This document shows positions 28,156 through 35,071 of a stretch of 64,000 nt of DNA, in pieces. Made by a program: the position numbers and the translations under genes. Source of the DNA: Asticcacaulis sp. AND118 (GTDB lineage Bacteria; Pseudomonadota; Alphaproteobacteria; Caulobacterales; Caulobacteraceae); NCBI RefSeq assembly GCF_020535245.1, contig NZ_CP084910.1, positions 1,278,501-1,342,500 of the forward strand. Direction: 5' to 3'. Within the stretch, counting starts at the first letter, position 1. Each line of letters begins with the position of its first letter. Under the pieces are notes generated by a model. The model saw nothing but the letters and a program-made list of their open reading frames with translations. It was not told where the DNA came from and made no database searches.

Positions 28156-31053
28156 ATGACCATATCCTTCGATACCAGCCTGCTGACGAGTTATTACAAC
28201 TCGAAAATCCGTACCTCCGCGAGTACGGGCAGCACGACTGCGTCCTCCAACACGGCCACCAGCCCGACCGGAACCAGCAAGGCCCCGACGGCGCCGTGGG
28301 AGAAGGGCGGCACGACGGACGACACCCTGGTCAAGAATATTCTGGCAGGAAAGAGCTTCATCCGAGAATCGGCAATCGATCTCGATGTTGCCGGCGCTTC
28401 GACGGACTACAAGAAACTCTACACCCTCTATACCGGGCTGAACTCGCTGCGCGCCGTGGCGTCGAAAGCCCAGTCGATCCTGACCGGCTCGAATCCTGAT
28501 TCGATCAGCAACACGACCCAGCTCAATACCTTGCGCCGCCGCTTCGACGCCGGGCTGGGCGAGGTGAGCGCGTATGTGAAGGACGCCGATTATCAGTATC
28601 TCGACCTGATTCAGGGCGGCATCACCGACAAGACGAAGTCGAGCGTGGGCGTGCCGCGCACCGATGCGACCTATTTTGCCAAGGACATCCATTCCGGCAC
28701 CGCGACCAGCGAGGTCGAAGCCTTCAAGGGCGATGTCGCGTTCGATATATCGGTCAAGAAAACCGGTACGGCGACGCCGATCAATGTCCATATCGATCTG
28801 TCGGAAATGGGTAGCGATACGCGCTCGATGTCGAACGTCGTCAACTACATCAACGGCAAGCTCAAGGACGCCGGTCTGACGACCAAGTTCGCGGTTCAGC
28901 GCACGCCGGGCACCGACAAGACGACCGAGTCGAACGGCAAGACGATCAAGATCGGCACCAATCCCGATACCTTCTCGCTGAAGATCCAGGGCGACACGTC
29001 CGAGGCCCTGACCTTCAACGCGGCGTCCACCGGTGATTCCGTGTTTGTCATCCAGAAGACGGGCGATACGGACAAGTCTACGAAATACAACAAGGAAACC
29101 AAGAAGTTTGAAGAGGTCACGCCGGAACAGACGACCGGCATGGTGAAGTTCAATACCGACGGCGACACGGTTTCCAAGCCGGGCGACACCTATTTCACGG
29201 CGGGCCGCAGCATCCAGAACGAGCTGGCGGACTCGATCAAAAAGGTGCACCAGACGGTGTCAGGCGCCGACGGTTCGGTCTATGTGCTGGCCGATGTCGA
29301 CGGCGCGGTCGAGGGCCAGACCATCAAGGGGACGCAGGACGTCGCCCTGATCAAATACGATTCCGCCGGCAACGTCGTCTATGCCCGCACGCTGGGCGCC
29401 GCCGACACGGCGACCGGCTATGCGCTGACCGTCGCCGACGATGGCCGGGTGGCCATTGCGGGCTCCGTAACCGGGACCTTGTCGACCGTCACCACCACGA
29501 CCGCCACCTACACGGTGGATGGCAAGACCTACACCAGCACCTCGACCAAGGAAGATTCCGGCACGTCCGGCGCGAAAGCCACGGTGGCCGACAGCTTCGT
29601 CACCGTCTTCGACGCTGGCGGGCAGGAGATGTGGACCAAGCGCTACGGGTCGATCGACGAAGACACCGCTCTGGCCGTTTCCTTCGGCGACAACGGCACC
29701 GTGCATGTGGCGGGCAAGACGCGCGGCGTGATGCAGGGCGGCGGCGGTTCGGCCGGCGGCTGGGACGCCTATGTGCGCAGTTTCGACTCCACGGGCAAGG
29801 CGACCGCGACCATCCAGTACGGCGGCGCGGGCACCGATCAGGCCAGCGCCATCAAGGTCGACGGCAACACCCTGTACGTGGCGGGAGTCGAAGACGGCAA
29901 TATCGTCCTGCGCGCCTATGATATTACCGATCCGGCCAAGCCGGTCCTTGGCGGCACGCGCAATCTGGGCGGTCTCGGCGGCGGGCAGATCGGCGCCATA
30001 GACGTCTATGACGGCAAGGTCTATGTCGGCGGCTCGACCGGCAACAGTCAAATTCTGGGCGGCGGCAGCGGCGCGGCGGCCTTCCACGGTTATTCCGATG
30101 CCTTTGCGGCGGCGGTCGACGCCGATTTCAACTCCACCGCCGGCGACAAGGTCGTCTATTACGGCGGTGCGGGCGACGAGAGCGACGTCAAGGTGCAGTT
30201 CACCAACGGCAAGGTCTATTTCGCGGGCCAGACCGAGGGGGAAATCGCCGGGACGACCAAGCTGGGCGAGGCCGACGCCTATATTACACGCATGGACATG
30301 GCCACGGGCACGGTGGAATGGAGCCAGCGCTATACCGGCAAGGACGGCGAGGTCGATCCTCAGGCGATGGCGGTTTCGACCGGCGGGGCCTCGGTGCTCG
30401 ACAAACTGGGCCTGCCTTCGGGCACCATGCAGTACAAGGATTCGACGCTGCTGACCTCGGCGACCTCGGTACGCGCGGGCGATTCCTTCTATCTGCGCGA
30501 CAAAAACGGTGCGCAGAAGAAGGTCACCATCGAGGCCAATGAGACGCCCGATACCCTGGCCACCAAGATCAAGCGCGCTGCCGGCTATAACCTCAAGGTG
30601 ACGGTGGCCAAGGTCTCTGGCAAGGCGGAATCGCAACTGGTCATCGAGCCCGCGAACAAGAATGCGCAGATGGAAATCATCAAAGGTCCCGCCGGTAAGG
30701 ACGCGCTCGAAGCGCTGGGCATTGCCGACGGCCTGATCCGCACGGCGGAAGACACCTCGGCCTCATCGTCGAAGAAAAAGACCTCTTCGGAGGATGAGAA
30801 ACTGTTCGGCCTGAAGTTCAATTCCGACATCAACCTGACCTCGGAAGAAAGCATTACGGCGGCACTCAAGACGATCGACGACGCCCTGAAAAACGTGCGC
30901 TCGGCCTATCGTTACCTGCGCTATGGCGAGGACACCACGTCGACCGAGGACGGCAAGAAGAATAACGCCACCTCGACCGGTTCGGCGGCCTACTGGAATA
31001 GCCAGGCTTCCAACTACGCCGCGGCGCTCTCCCGCTTGACAGGCGGCGCATAA
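28156..31053 (+). CDS. flaEY: FlaEY-like flagellar protein with beta-propeller repeats
   Basis: 965 residues, Thr/Ser/Gly/Asp-rich and without a classical signal peptide, as for proteins exported by the flagellar apparatus. The N-terminal ~200 residues are helical; the middle (about 390-760) contains repeated blade-like units such as DSFVTVFDAGGQEMWTKRYG and DAYVRSFDSTGKATATIQYG, in the style of SBBP/beta-propeller repeats. The C-terminal ~80 residues are helical again (ITAALKTIDDALKNVRSAYR...YWNSQASNYAAALSRL). Length and position beside flagellins match the Caulobacter protein called FlaEY, a regulator of flagellin production. Identification rests on memory of that protein. The ATG lacks a strong ribosome-binding site. 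Confidence 0.7.
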   Translation: MTISFDTSLLTSYYNSKIRTSASTGSTTASSNTATSPTGTSKAPTAPWEKGGTTDDTLVKNILAGKSFIRESAIDLDVAGASTDYKKLYTLYTGLNSLRAVASKAQSILTGSNPDSISNTTQLNTLRRRFDAGLGEVSAYVKDADYQYLDLIQGGITDKTKSSVGVPRTDATYFAKDIHSGTATSEVEAFKGDVAFDISVKKTGTATPINVHIDLSEMGSDTRSMSNVVNYINGKLKDAGLTTKFAVQRTPGTDKTTESNGKTIKIGTNPDTFSLKIQGDTSEALTFNAASTGDSVFVIQKTGDTDKSTKYNKETKKFEEVTPEQTTGMVKFNTDGDTVSKPGDTYFTAGRSIQNELADSIKKVHQTVSGADGSVYVLADVDGAVEGQTIKGTQDVALIKYDSAGNVVYARTLGAADTATGYALTVADDGRVAIAGSVTGTLSTVTTTTATYTVDGKTYTSTSTKEDSGTSGAKATVADSFVTVFDAGGQEMWTKRYGSIDEDTALAVSFGDNGTVHVAGKTRGVMQGGGGSAGGWDAYVRSFDSTGKATATIQYGGAGTDQASAIKVDGNTLYVAGVEDGNIVLRAYDITDPAKPVLGGTRNLGGLGGGQIGAIDVYDGKVYVGGSTGNSQILGGGSGAAAFHGYSDAFAAAVDADFNSTAGDKVVYYGGAGDESDVKVQFTNGKVYFAGQTEGEIAGTTKLGEADAYITRMDMATGTVEWSQRYTGKDGEVDPQAMAVSTGGASVLDKLGLPSGTMQYKDSTLLTSATSVRAGDSFYLRDKNGAQKKVTIEANETPDTLATKIKRAAGYNLKVTVAKVSGKAESQLVIEPANKNAQMEIIKGPAGKDALEALGIADGLIRTAEDTSASSSKKKTSSEDEKLFGLKFNSDINLTSEESITAALKTIDDALKNVRSAYRYLRYGEDTTSTEDGKKNNATSTGSAAYWNSQASNYAAALSRLTGGA

Positions 31054-31096
31054 ACAGGCCTTTAGGGGGTATTACTCACCTCCGAGGGGATGGACT

Positions 31097-31747
31097 ATGG
31101 CGCTGAACCGAAAGCAGACGATCTGGCTGGCGGGCGCGGGCGGGGCCCTGCTGCTGGCCGTGCTGATCGGATGGGCGATTTCCAGTTCACAAAAAGAAAC
31201 GCCGCGCATGAACACCGAAGGTCCGGGCCTGGTTCTGGACATCGACGACGCGCCGACCCTCGACGCCAAGAAGACGCTGCGTTGCTTCGTCAACGGCGAA
31301 TTCGTGGGGCAACTGACCATCGCTGACTGCGCCAAGAAGAACGGCGTCGCCGCCAATGCGCTGGACGTCGGCGTCGACGAAAGCGGTGAGATGACCGCCG
31401 CGCCGACCGCGTCTCTGGCCCCGCCGCCGGTCATTTCGGACGCCAATACCGCGCCGGTCGTCGTCGATTCGGGTGAGCCCGTGGCCAATCCGGTGACCAC
31501 CAGCGGTCCGGCCGGGGCCTGTCTGCGCTTTGCCGGCAACGAATGGACGCGCCTGTCCGACGGCATTTCGCTCAATGCCTGCGCCACCCTCTTGTTCGAT
31601 GGCCGCTGCGAGCGTCCGGGGTCGGCCTCTTACGGCCGGTGGGGCGCGCAGACCCTGCGTCTTGTGCCCAAGCGCGTCGAAATCTCGGATGACAATAAGA
31701 ATTTCCGCACCCTGATCGAACAGGGCCAGGGCTGTTCGGTAAAGTAG
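31097..31747 (+). CDS. Membrane-anchored protein of unknown function
   Basis: 216 residues. One N-terminal transmembrane segment (IWLAGAGGALLLAVLIGWAI, about 9-28) leaves a periplasmic domain containing four to six Cys residues, which could form disulfides (LRCFVNGEFVG...TIADCAKKNGV; ACLRFAGNEWTRLSDGISLNACATLLFDGRC). A Pro/Ala/Val linker at about 95-140 separates two Cys-containing parts. I recognise no family. It is 43 bases after the FlaEY-like gene and just ahead of a lipoprotein gene, so all three may be co-transcribed. Confidence 0.65.
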   Translation: MALNRKQTIWLAGAGGALLLAVLIGWAISSSQKETPRMNTEGPGLVLDIDDAPTLDAKKTLRCFVNGEFVGQLTIADCAKKNGVAANALDVGVDESGEMTAAPTASLAPPPVISDANTAPVVVDSGEPVANPVTTSGPAGACLRFAGNEWTRLSDGISLNACATLLFDGRCERPGSASYGRWGAQTLRLVPKRVEISDDNKNFRTLIEQGQGCSVK

Positions 31748-31758
31748 GGAGTGGCGTG

Positions 31759-32199
31759 ATGAAACCTGTTCTGTGGATCATGGCGGGCGCGGCCTGCGTG
31801 GCTCTGGCCGGTTGCGGCCCGGCGCCGCTGAAGGGGCCGAAGGAACGCAATGTCTGCTTCCACGTCGGTTTCCCCAAGGACCAGCCGCCGAAGTTCAACG
31901 TCATCAAGAAGGACGTGCCGTCGCTGGAATACTGCGCCGCGCATCTGGACGCCCTGCGCATCAAATTCCTCAGCATGGGCTCGCCGCGCAAGGAGATCGT
32001 CGGCGTCTATAACGGCACCTTCCTGTGGTCCGACGGTCGCGGCGTCAAGATCGGTCAAAGCTATGAGGGCGCGCGCATTCCCTTGCTGACCAAGGCCCCC
32101 GATGGCCGTCTGGTCGTGCCGGGCGCATTCGAAGTGCCGGAAAAGACCGACTTCTCCGACGTCCAGACCCTGCCGGAAAACCTGCCCGAAAAGAAGTAG
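31759..32199 (+). CDS. Putative lipoprotein
   Basis: 146 residues with a lipobox (VALAGC, Cys about residue 19), so predicted to be lipid-anchored in the outer or inner membrane. The mature part has Cys in NVCFHVGF and LEYCAAHLD and an YNGTFLWSDG segment. No family was recognised. GGGAG lies seven bases upstream of the ATG; a GTG directly before it is less likely. It follows the previous gene by 11 bases and is probably in the same operon. Confidence 0.7.
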   Translation: MKPVLWIMAGAACVALAGCGPAPLKGPKERNVCFHVGFPKDQPPKFNVIKKDVPSLEYCAAHLDALRIKFLSMGSPRKEIVGVYNGTFLWSDGRGVKIGQSYEGARIPLLTKAPDGRLVVPGAFEVPEKTDFSDVQTLPENLPEKK

Positions 32200-32392
32200 G
32201 GCGGGGCTTTACCGTGTCGCGCCCTTGATGCCAAAAACCGCTGCACACTTTTGGGAACGTGCCTGGCCATCGCACCAAAAGATGTGAACAAAGCGTTAAC
32301 TCGCGCTTGGCAGGCGCGCGTTTGCGGCATATGTTCGGCGCTTCAGATTCAATGTGTCCGCCGAATCGCGGGCAGAATAGAAGGCTCAGTGC

Positions 32393-32911
32393 ATGGCGGG
32401 TTCGGTCAACAAGGTCATCATTATCGGCAATCTGGGTAAGGACCCGGAAATCCGCACCCTCAACTCGGGCGAGCGCGTCGCAAACCTGACGGTGGCCACC
32501 TCCGAGCAATGGCGCGACAAGATGTCGGGCGAGCGCAAGGAAAAGACCGAGTGGCACCGCGTCGTGATCTTCAACGACAATCTGGCTAAGATCGCCGAGC
32601 AGTATCTGCGCAAGGGCTCGACCGTCTATCTCGAAGGCTCGCTGCAAACCCGCAAGTGGACCGATCAGCAGGGCGTGGAAAAGTACACCACCGAAATCGT
32701 GCTGCAACGCTTCAACGGCAATCTGACGCTTCTGGGCGGTCGTGGCGACAGCGGCGGCGGTGGTCAGTCCTCCGGTGGTTACGATCAGGGCGGCGGCTAC
32801 GGCGGCGGTTTCGATGACGGCGGCTACGGCGCGCCGGCGTCGTCGGGTCCGAAGGCGCAAGGGTCCGGCCCCAAGCAGAACTTCGATCTGGACGACGAAA
32901 TCCCGTTCTAG
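32393..32911 (+). CDS. ssb: Single-stranded DNA-binding protein
   Basis: 172 residues. The OB-fold N-terminus ([20 protein letters not shown], about residues 3-22; ...[23 protein letters not shown]) binds single-stranded DNA in replication, repair and recombination. A Gly-rich linker (about 115-150) leads to the acidic C-terminal tip DLDDEIPF, the docking peptide for SSB partner proteins. The gene has its own terminator. The 193 bases upstream contain no LexA-type box that I can find, and uvrA, often divergent from ssb, is absent. Confidence 0.97.
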   Translation: MAGSVNKVIIIGNLGKDPEIRTLNSGERVANLTVATSEQWRDKMSGERKEKTEWHRVVIFNDNLAKIAEQYLRKGSTVYLEGSLQTRKWTDQQGVEKYTTEIVLQRFNGNLTLLGGRGDSGGGGQSSGGYDQGGGYGGGFDDGGYGAPASSGPKAQGSGPKQNFDLDDEIPF

Positions 32912-32931
32912 GGACGGACTTTACGACATTC

Positions 32932-32961
32932 AAAGCCTGCGGCGACCCCGCAGGCTTTTTT
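32932..32961 (+). terminator. Terminator after ssb
   Basis: Stem AAAGCCTGCGG / CCCGCAGGCTTT with a short loop and a T run, 20 bases after the stop. Confidence 0.88.
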
Positions 32962-32980
32962 GTATTCTGGAGATACGCAC

Positions 32981-33820
32981 ATGACCCATCCGGTTTTCAC
33001 TCCGGGCAAGGCCGCCGTGATTACGGGCGGCGCGTCGGGCATAGGTCTGGCGGCGGCGATACGGTTCGCGGCGCTGGGGCTGAAGCTCTGTCTGGTCGAT
33101 ATGGGCGCGGACCGGCTGGAAGCGGCCCGCACGCAGATTCTGTCGGCCACCCCCGATGCCGAGGTGCGCGTGGCTGAGGTCGATGTTTCGGATCGTCAGG
33201 CGCTGGACGGGCTGGCTGCGATCCTGACCGGCGACTGGGGCGGGGTGGACGTACTGATGAACAATGCCGGCATCGGCGGTAAGGGCGATGTGCTGGGCAG
33301 CGCCGATTACTGGCGTTCGGTGCTGGAGGTCAATCTGTGGGGCGTGATCAACGGCGTGCAGGCCTTCGCCCCGGCCATGATCGACAGTGGCCGCGCGGGG
33401 CTGATCATCAATACCGGTTCGAAACAGGGCATCACTACGCCGCCCGGCAATCCGGCCTATAACGTCTCCAAGGCAGGCGTGAAGGTGTTTACCGAAGCGC
33501 TGGAACACCAGTTGCGCAACACGCCCGGCAGCCGCATCACGGCGCATCTGCTGATCCCCGGTTTCGTCCATACGGGTATGACCGGAGAGGCGGGCGGTGA
33601 AAAGCCTGCCGGGGCGTGGACGTCCGGGCAGACCGTCGATTTCATGATGAGTTGCCTGTCGCGCGGAGACTTTTATATTCTTTGTCCGGACAATGACGTG
33701 TCGCGCGAACTGGATGAAAAGCGCATGAAATGGGCCATGGAGGACGTCATCGAAAACCGTCCGCCGCTGTCGCGCTGGCACCCGGACTGGGCTGAGGCCT
33801 TCAAGGCGTCGCTCAACTGA
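32981..33820 (+). CDS. Short-chain dehydrogenase/reductase
   Basis: 279 residues, cytosolic NAD(P)-dependent oxidoreductase of the classical SDR type. Rossmann motif TGGASGIG (about residues 16-23), structural NNAG (NNAGIGG), catalytic Ser in INTGSKQG, and the YNVSK motif carrying the active-site Tyr and Lys. Substrate not predictable. The start at MTHPVF has GGAGA at a good distance. Its last 28 codons and downstream sequence are duplicated 1.1 kb further on (34840-35024), bracketing a foreign gene; this copy is the intact one. Confidence 0.92.
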   Translation: MTHPVFTPGKAAVITGGASGIGLAAAIRFAALGLKLCLVDMGADRLEAARTQILSATPDAEVRVAEVDVSDRQALDGLAAILTGDWGGVDVLMNNAGIGGKGDVLGSADYWRSVLEVNLWGVINGVQAFAPAMIDSGRAGLIINTGSKQGITTPPGNPAYNVSKAGVKVFTEALEHQLRNTPGSRITAHLLIPGFVHTGMTGEAGGEKPAGAWTSGQTVDFMMSCLSRGDFYILCPDNDVSRELDEKRMKWAMEDVIENRPPLSRWHPDWAEAFKASLN

Positions 33821-33921
33821 AATAAGTGTTAACAGGCCGGCTCAGGAAGGGGCAAAAACGCCTTCCGGATTTGGGGATCAAGCCTAATAGTGCTAGGGTG
33901 CGCGTTAATAAACGCGCCGGC
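33737..33921 (+). repeat. 185-bp direct repeat, left copy (SDR 3' end plus gyrA upstream region)
   Basis: From the ATG inside WAMEDVIEN of the SDR to the GGCGCG-type palindrome that precedes gyrA. It matches 34840-35024 without gaps and with about a dozen substitutions, three of them synonymous within the SDR codons. It carries GTGCTAGGGTGCGCG, a plausible -10 region of the original gyrA promoter, now facing the inserted gene. Confidence 0.92.
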
Positions 33922-34839
33922 AGATAGTCAATCTACTTGGCTGTTTTGATGAAGTGATCTGCGATTTTTGATGAGAATGATTGGGGGAATAATGAGTGAC
34001 GTTGAGGATTTGGAAGTAAAGATCATCGAGGCGTTATCTAAAAGTAAGGGGCATTTAACGCGAAATGACCTTTGGAAAAAGCTTCCTACCCCTAATAAGC
34101 AACCCACGCAGGAATATTGGCCTGCGGAGCAATCACTTGTTGATAAGCAAAAAATTGTTCGTCGCAGAGGACATCGCGGCGGCATTTATCTCGTTGATCA
34201 GGCAGACGTAATTCCGACGGAAGTGACGGCGGAGACCATAAAAGCTGCGAATCCTGAAACGAAGCAAATACTCATGGAGCGTGAGTATTATGACTCAATT
34301 TTAGGAACGATAATTAGCAACTGGACTTTGCAACCAGGTTTTACGCATGTTTACGGTGCGGTGACAGCAGGGCAAGGGCGACGGCAAACTGGAGGCAGGT
34401 GGACGCGCCCTGATATTGTTATATGTACAGTATCAGAATGGTTGTTTTCTTCTCGACCAGAGGGAGATGTACGTACGTTCGAGGTTAAGCGTTTTGAAGC
34501 TCTTGATGTGTTGGCTGTCTATGAAGCTTTGTCGCACAAGTCAAAAGCTCATTATGCGTACTTGTTAATTGTAAATGTTCCTGAAAGACTTTCTGAGGAT
34601 CAGAAAGCTGATCTTGAAGGCGTGCTTTCTGTCGCCGGTAAGCATGGTATCGGCGTCATTACAGCTAAAGATCCGAATGACTGGTCAAGTTGGGAATTTG
34701 AACTGGATGCTACTCGCAGCGATGCAGATCACCAAGCGATCAATCAAATGCTTTTAGATCAAGTGCCTCCTGATGTTCGAGAGCATTTTCATCGGAGTCT
34801 TCGCACTGTTACAGTGCATATATAGTGGGCGTTGTGCTG
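33922..34839 (+). mobile_element. Low-GC insertion between SDR and gyrA
   Basis: 918 bases lie between the two 185-bp direct repeats. Two lines that I counted are about 40-42 % G+C, against roughly 60 % or more in the flanks, and codon use is AT-rich (TTA, TTG, AAA, GAT). It carries a single gene and no transposase, integrase or terminal inverted repeats. Gain by homologous recombination with a DNA that shared the SDR 3' end is the simplest explanation; a site-specific mechanism is not excluded. Confidence 0.75.
33992..34825 (+). CDS. Putative winged-helix/PD-(D/E)XK nuclease-like protein (foreign)
   Basis: About 277 residues. The N-terminal part (about 1-75) looks like a winged helix: VKIIEALSKSKGHLTRNDLW, then VDKQKIVRRRGHRGGIYLV. 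The C-terminal part (about 95-240) has a restriction-endonuclease-like pattern: RWTRPDIVICTVSEW, then RTFEVKRFEALDVLAVYEAL, giving D...E-x-K spacing. It resembles, from memory, HrgA/COG2958-type proteins linked to restriction loci, but no methyltransferase accompanies it. A DNA-targeting or defence role is inferred. The start is uncertain: ATG 33992 has GGGGGA just upstream, and ATGs at 33971 and 33977 are alternatives. Expression could come from the duplicated gyrA upstream region. Confidence 0.65.
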   Translation: MSDVEDLEVKIIEALSKSKGHLTRNDLWKKLPTPNKQPTQEYWPAEQSLVDKQKIVRRRGHRGGIYLVDQADVIPTEVTAETIKAANPETKQILMEREYYDSILGTIISNWTLQPGFTHVYGAVTAGQGRRQTGGRWTRPDIVICTVSEWLFSSRPEGDVRTFEVKRFEALDVLAVYEALSHKSKAHYAYLLIVNVPERLSEDQKADLEGVLSVAGKHGIGVITAKDPNDWSSWEFELDATRSDADHQAINQMLLDQVPPDVREHFHRSLRTVTVHI

Positions 34840-35024
34840 ATGGGCGACGTCATCGAAAACCGCCCGCCGCTGTCGCGCTGGCACCCGGACTGGGCCGAAG
34901 CCTTCAAGGCGTCGCTCAACTGAAATAAGTGTTAACAGGCCGACTCGGCAAGGGTCAAAAACGCCTTCCGGATTTGGGGATTAAGCCTAACGGTGCTAGG
35001 GTGCGCGTTAATAAACGCGCCGGC
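34840..35024 (+). pseudogene. SDR 3' fragment and gyrA upstream region (right direct repeat)
   Basis: Right copy of the 185-bp repeat. It begins with an ATG and stays open for 27 codons (MGDVIENRPPLSRW...) to the SDR stop, then continues through the region that precedes gyrA, including GTGCTAGGGTGCGCG. It is a remnant of an SDR allele, too short to be an enzyme, and supplies gyrA with its native upstream sequence. Confidence 0.85.
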
Positions 35025-35071
35025 GTGTGATTCCCGCCCGGTGCTTCTGTACACGCAACGAAACGGGCTTC

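Noticed and set aside
32330..32392. A possible LexA (GTTC-type) box upstream of ssb
   Set aside because: One GTTC is present at 32334, but there is no second half-site at the required spacing.
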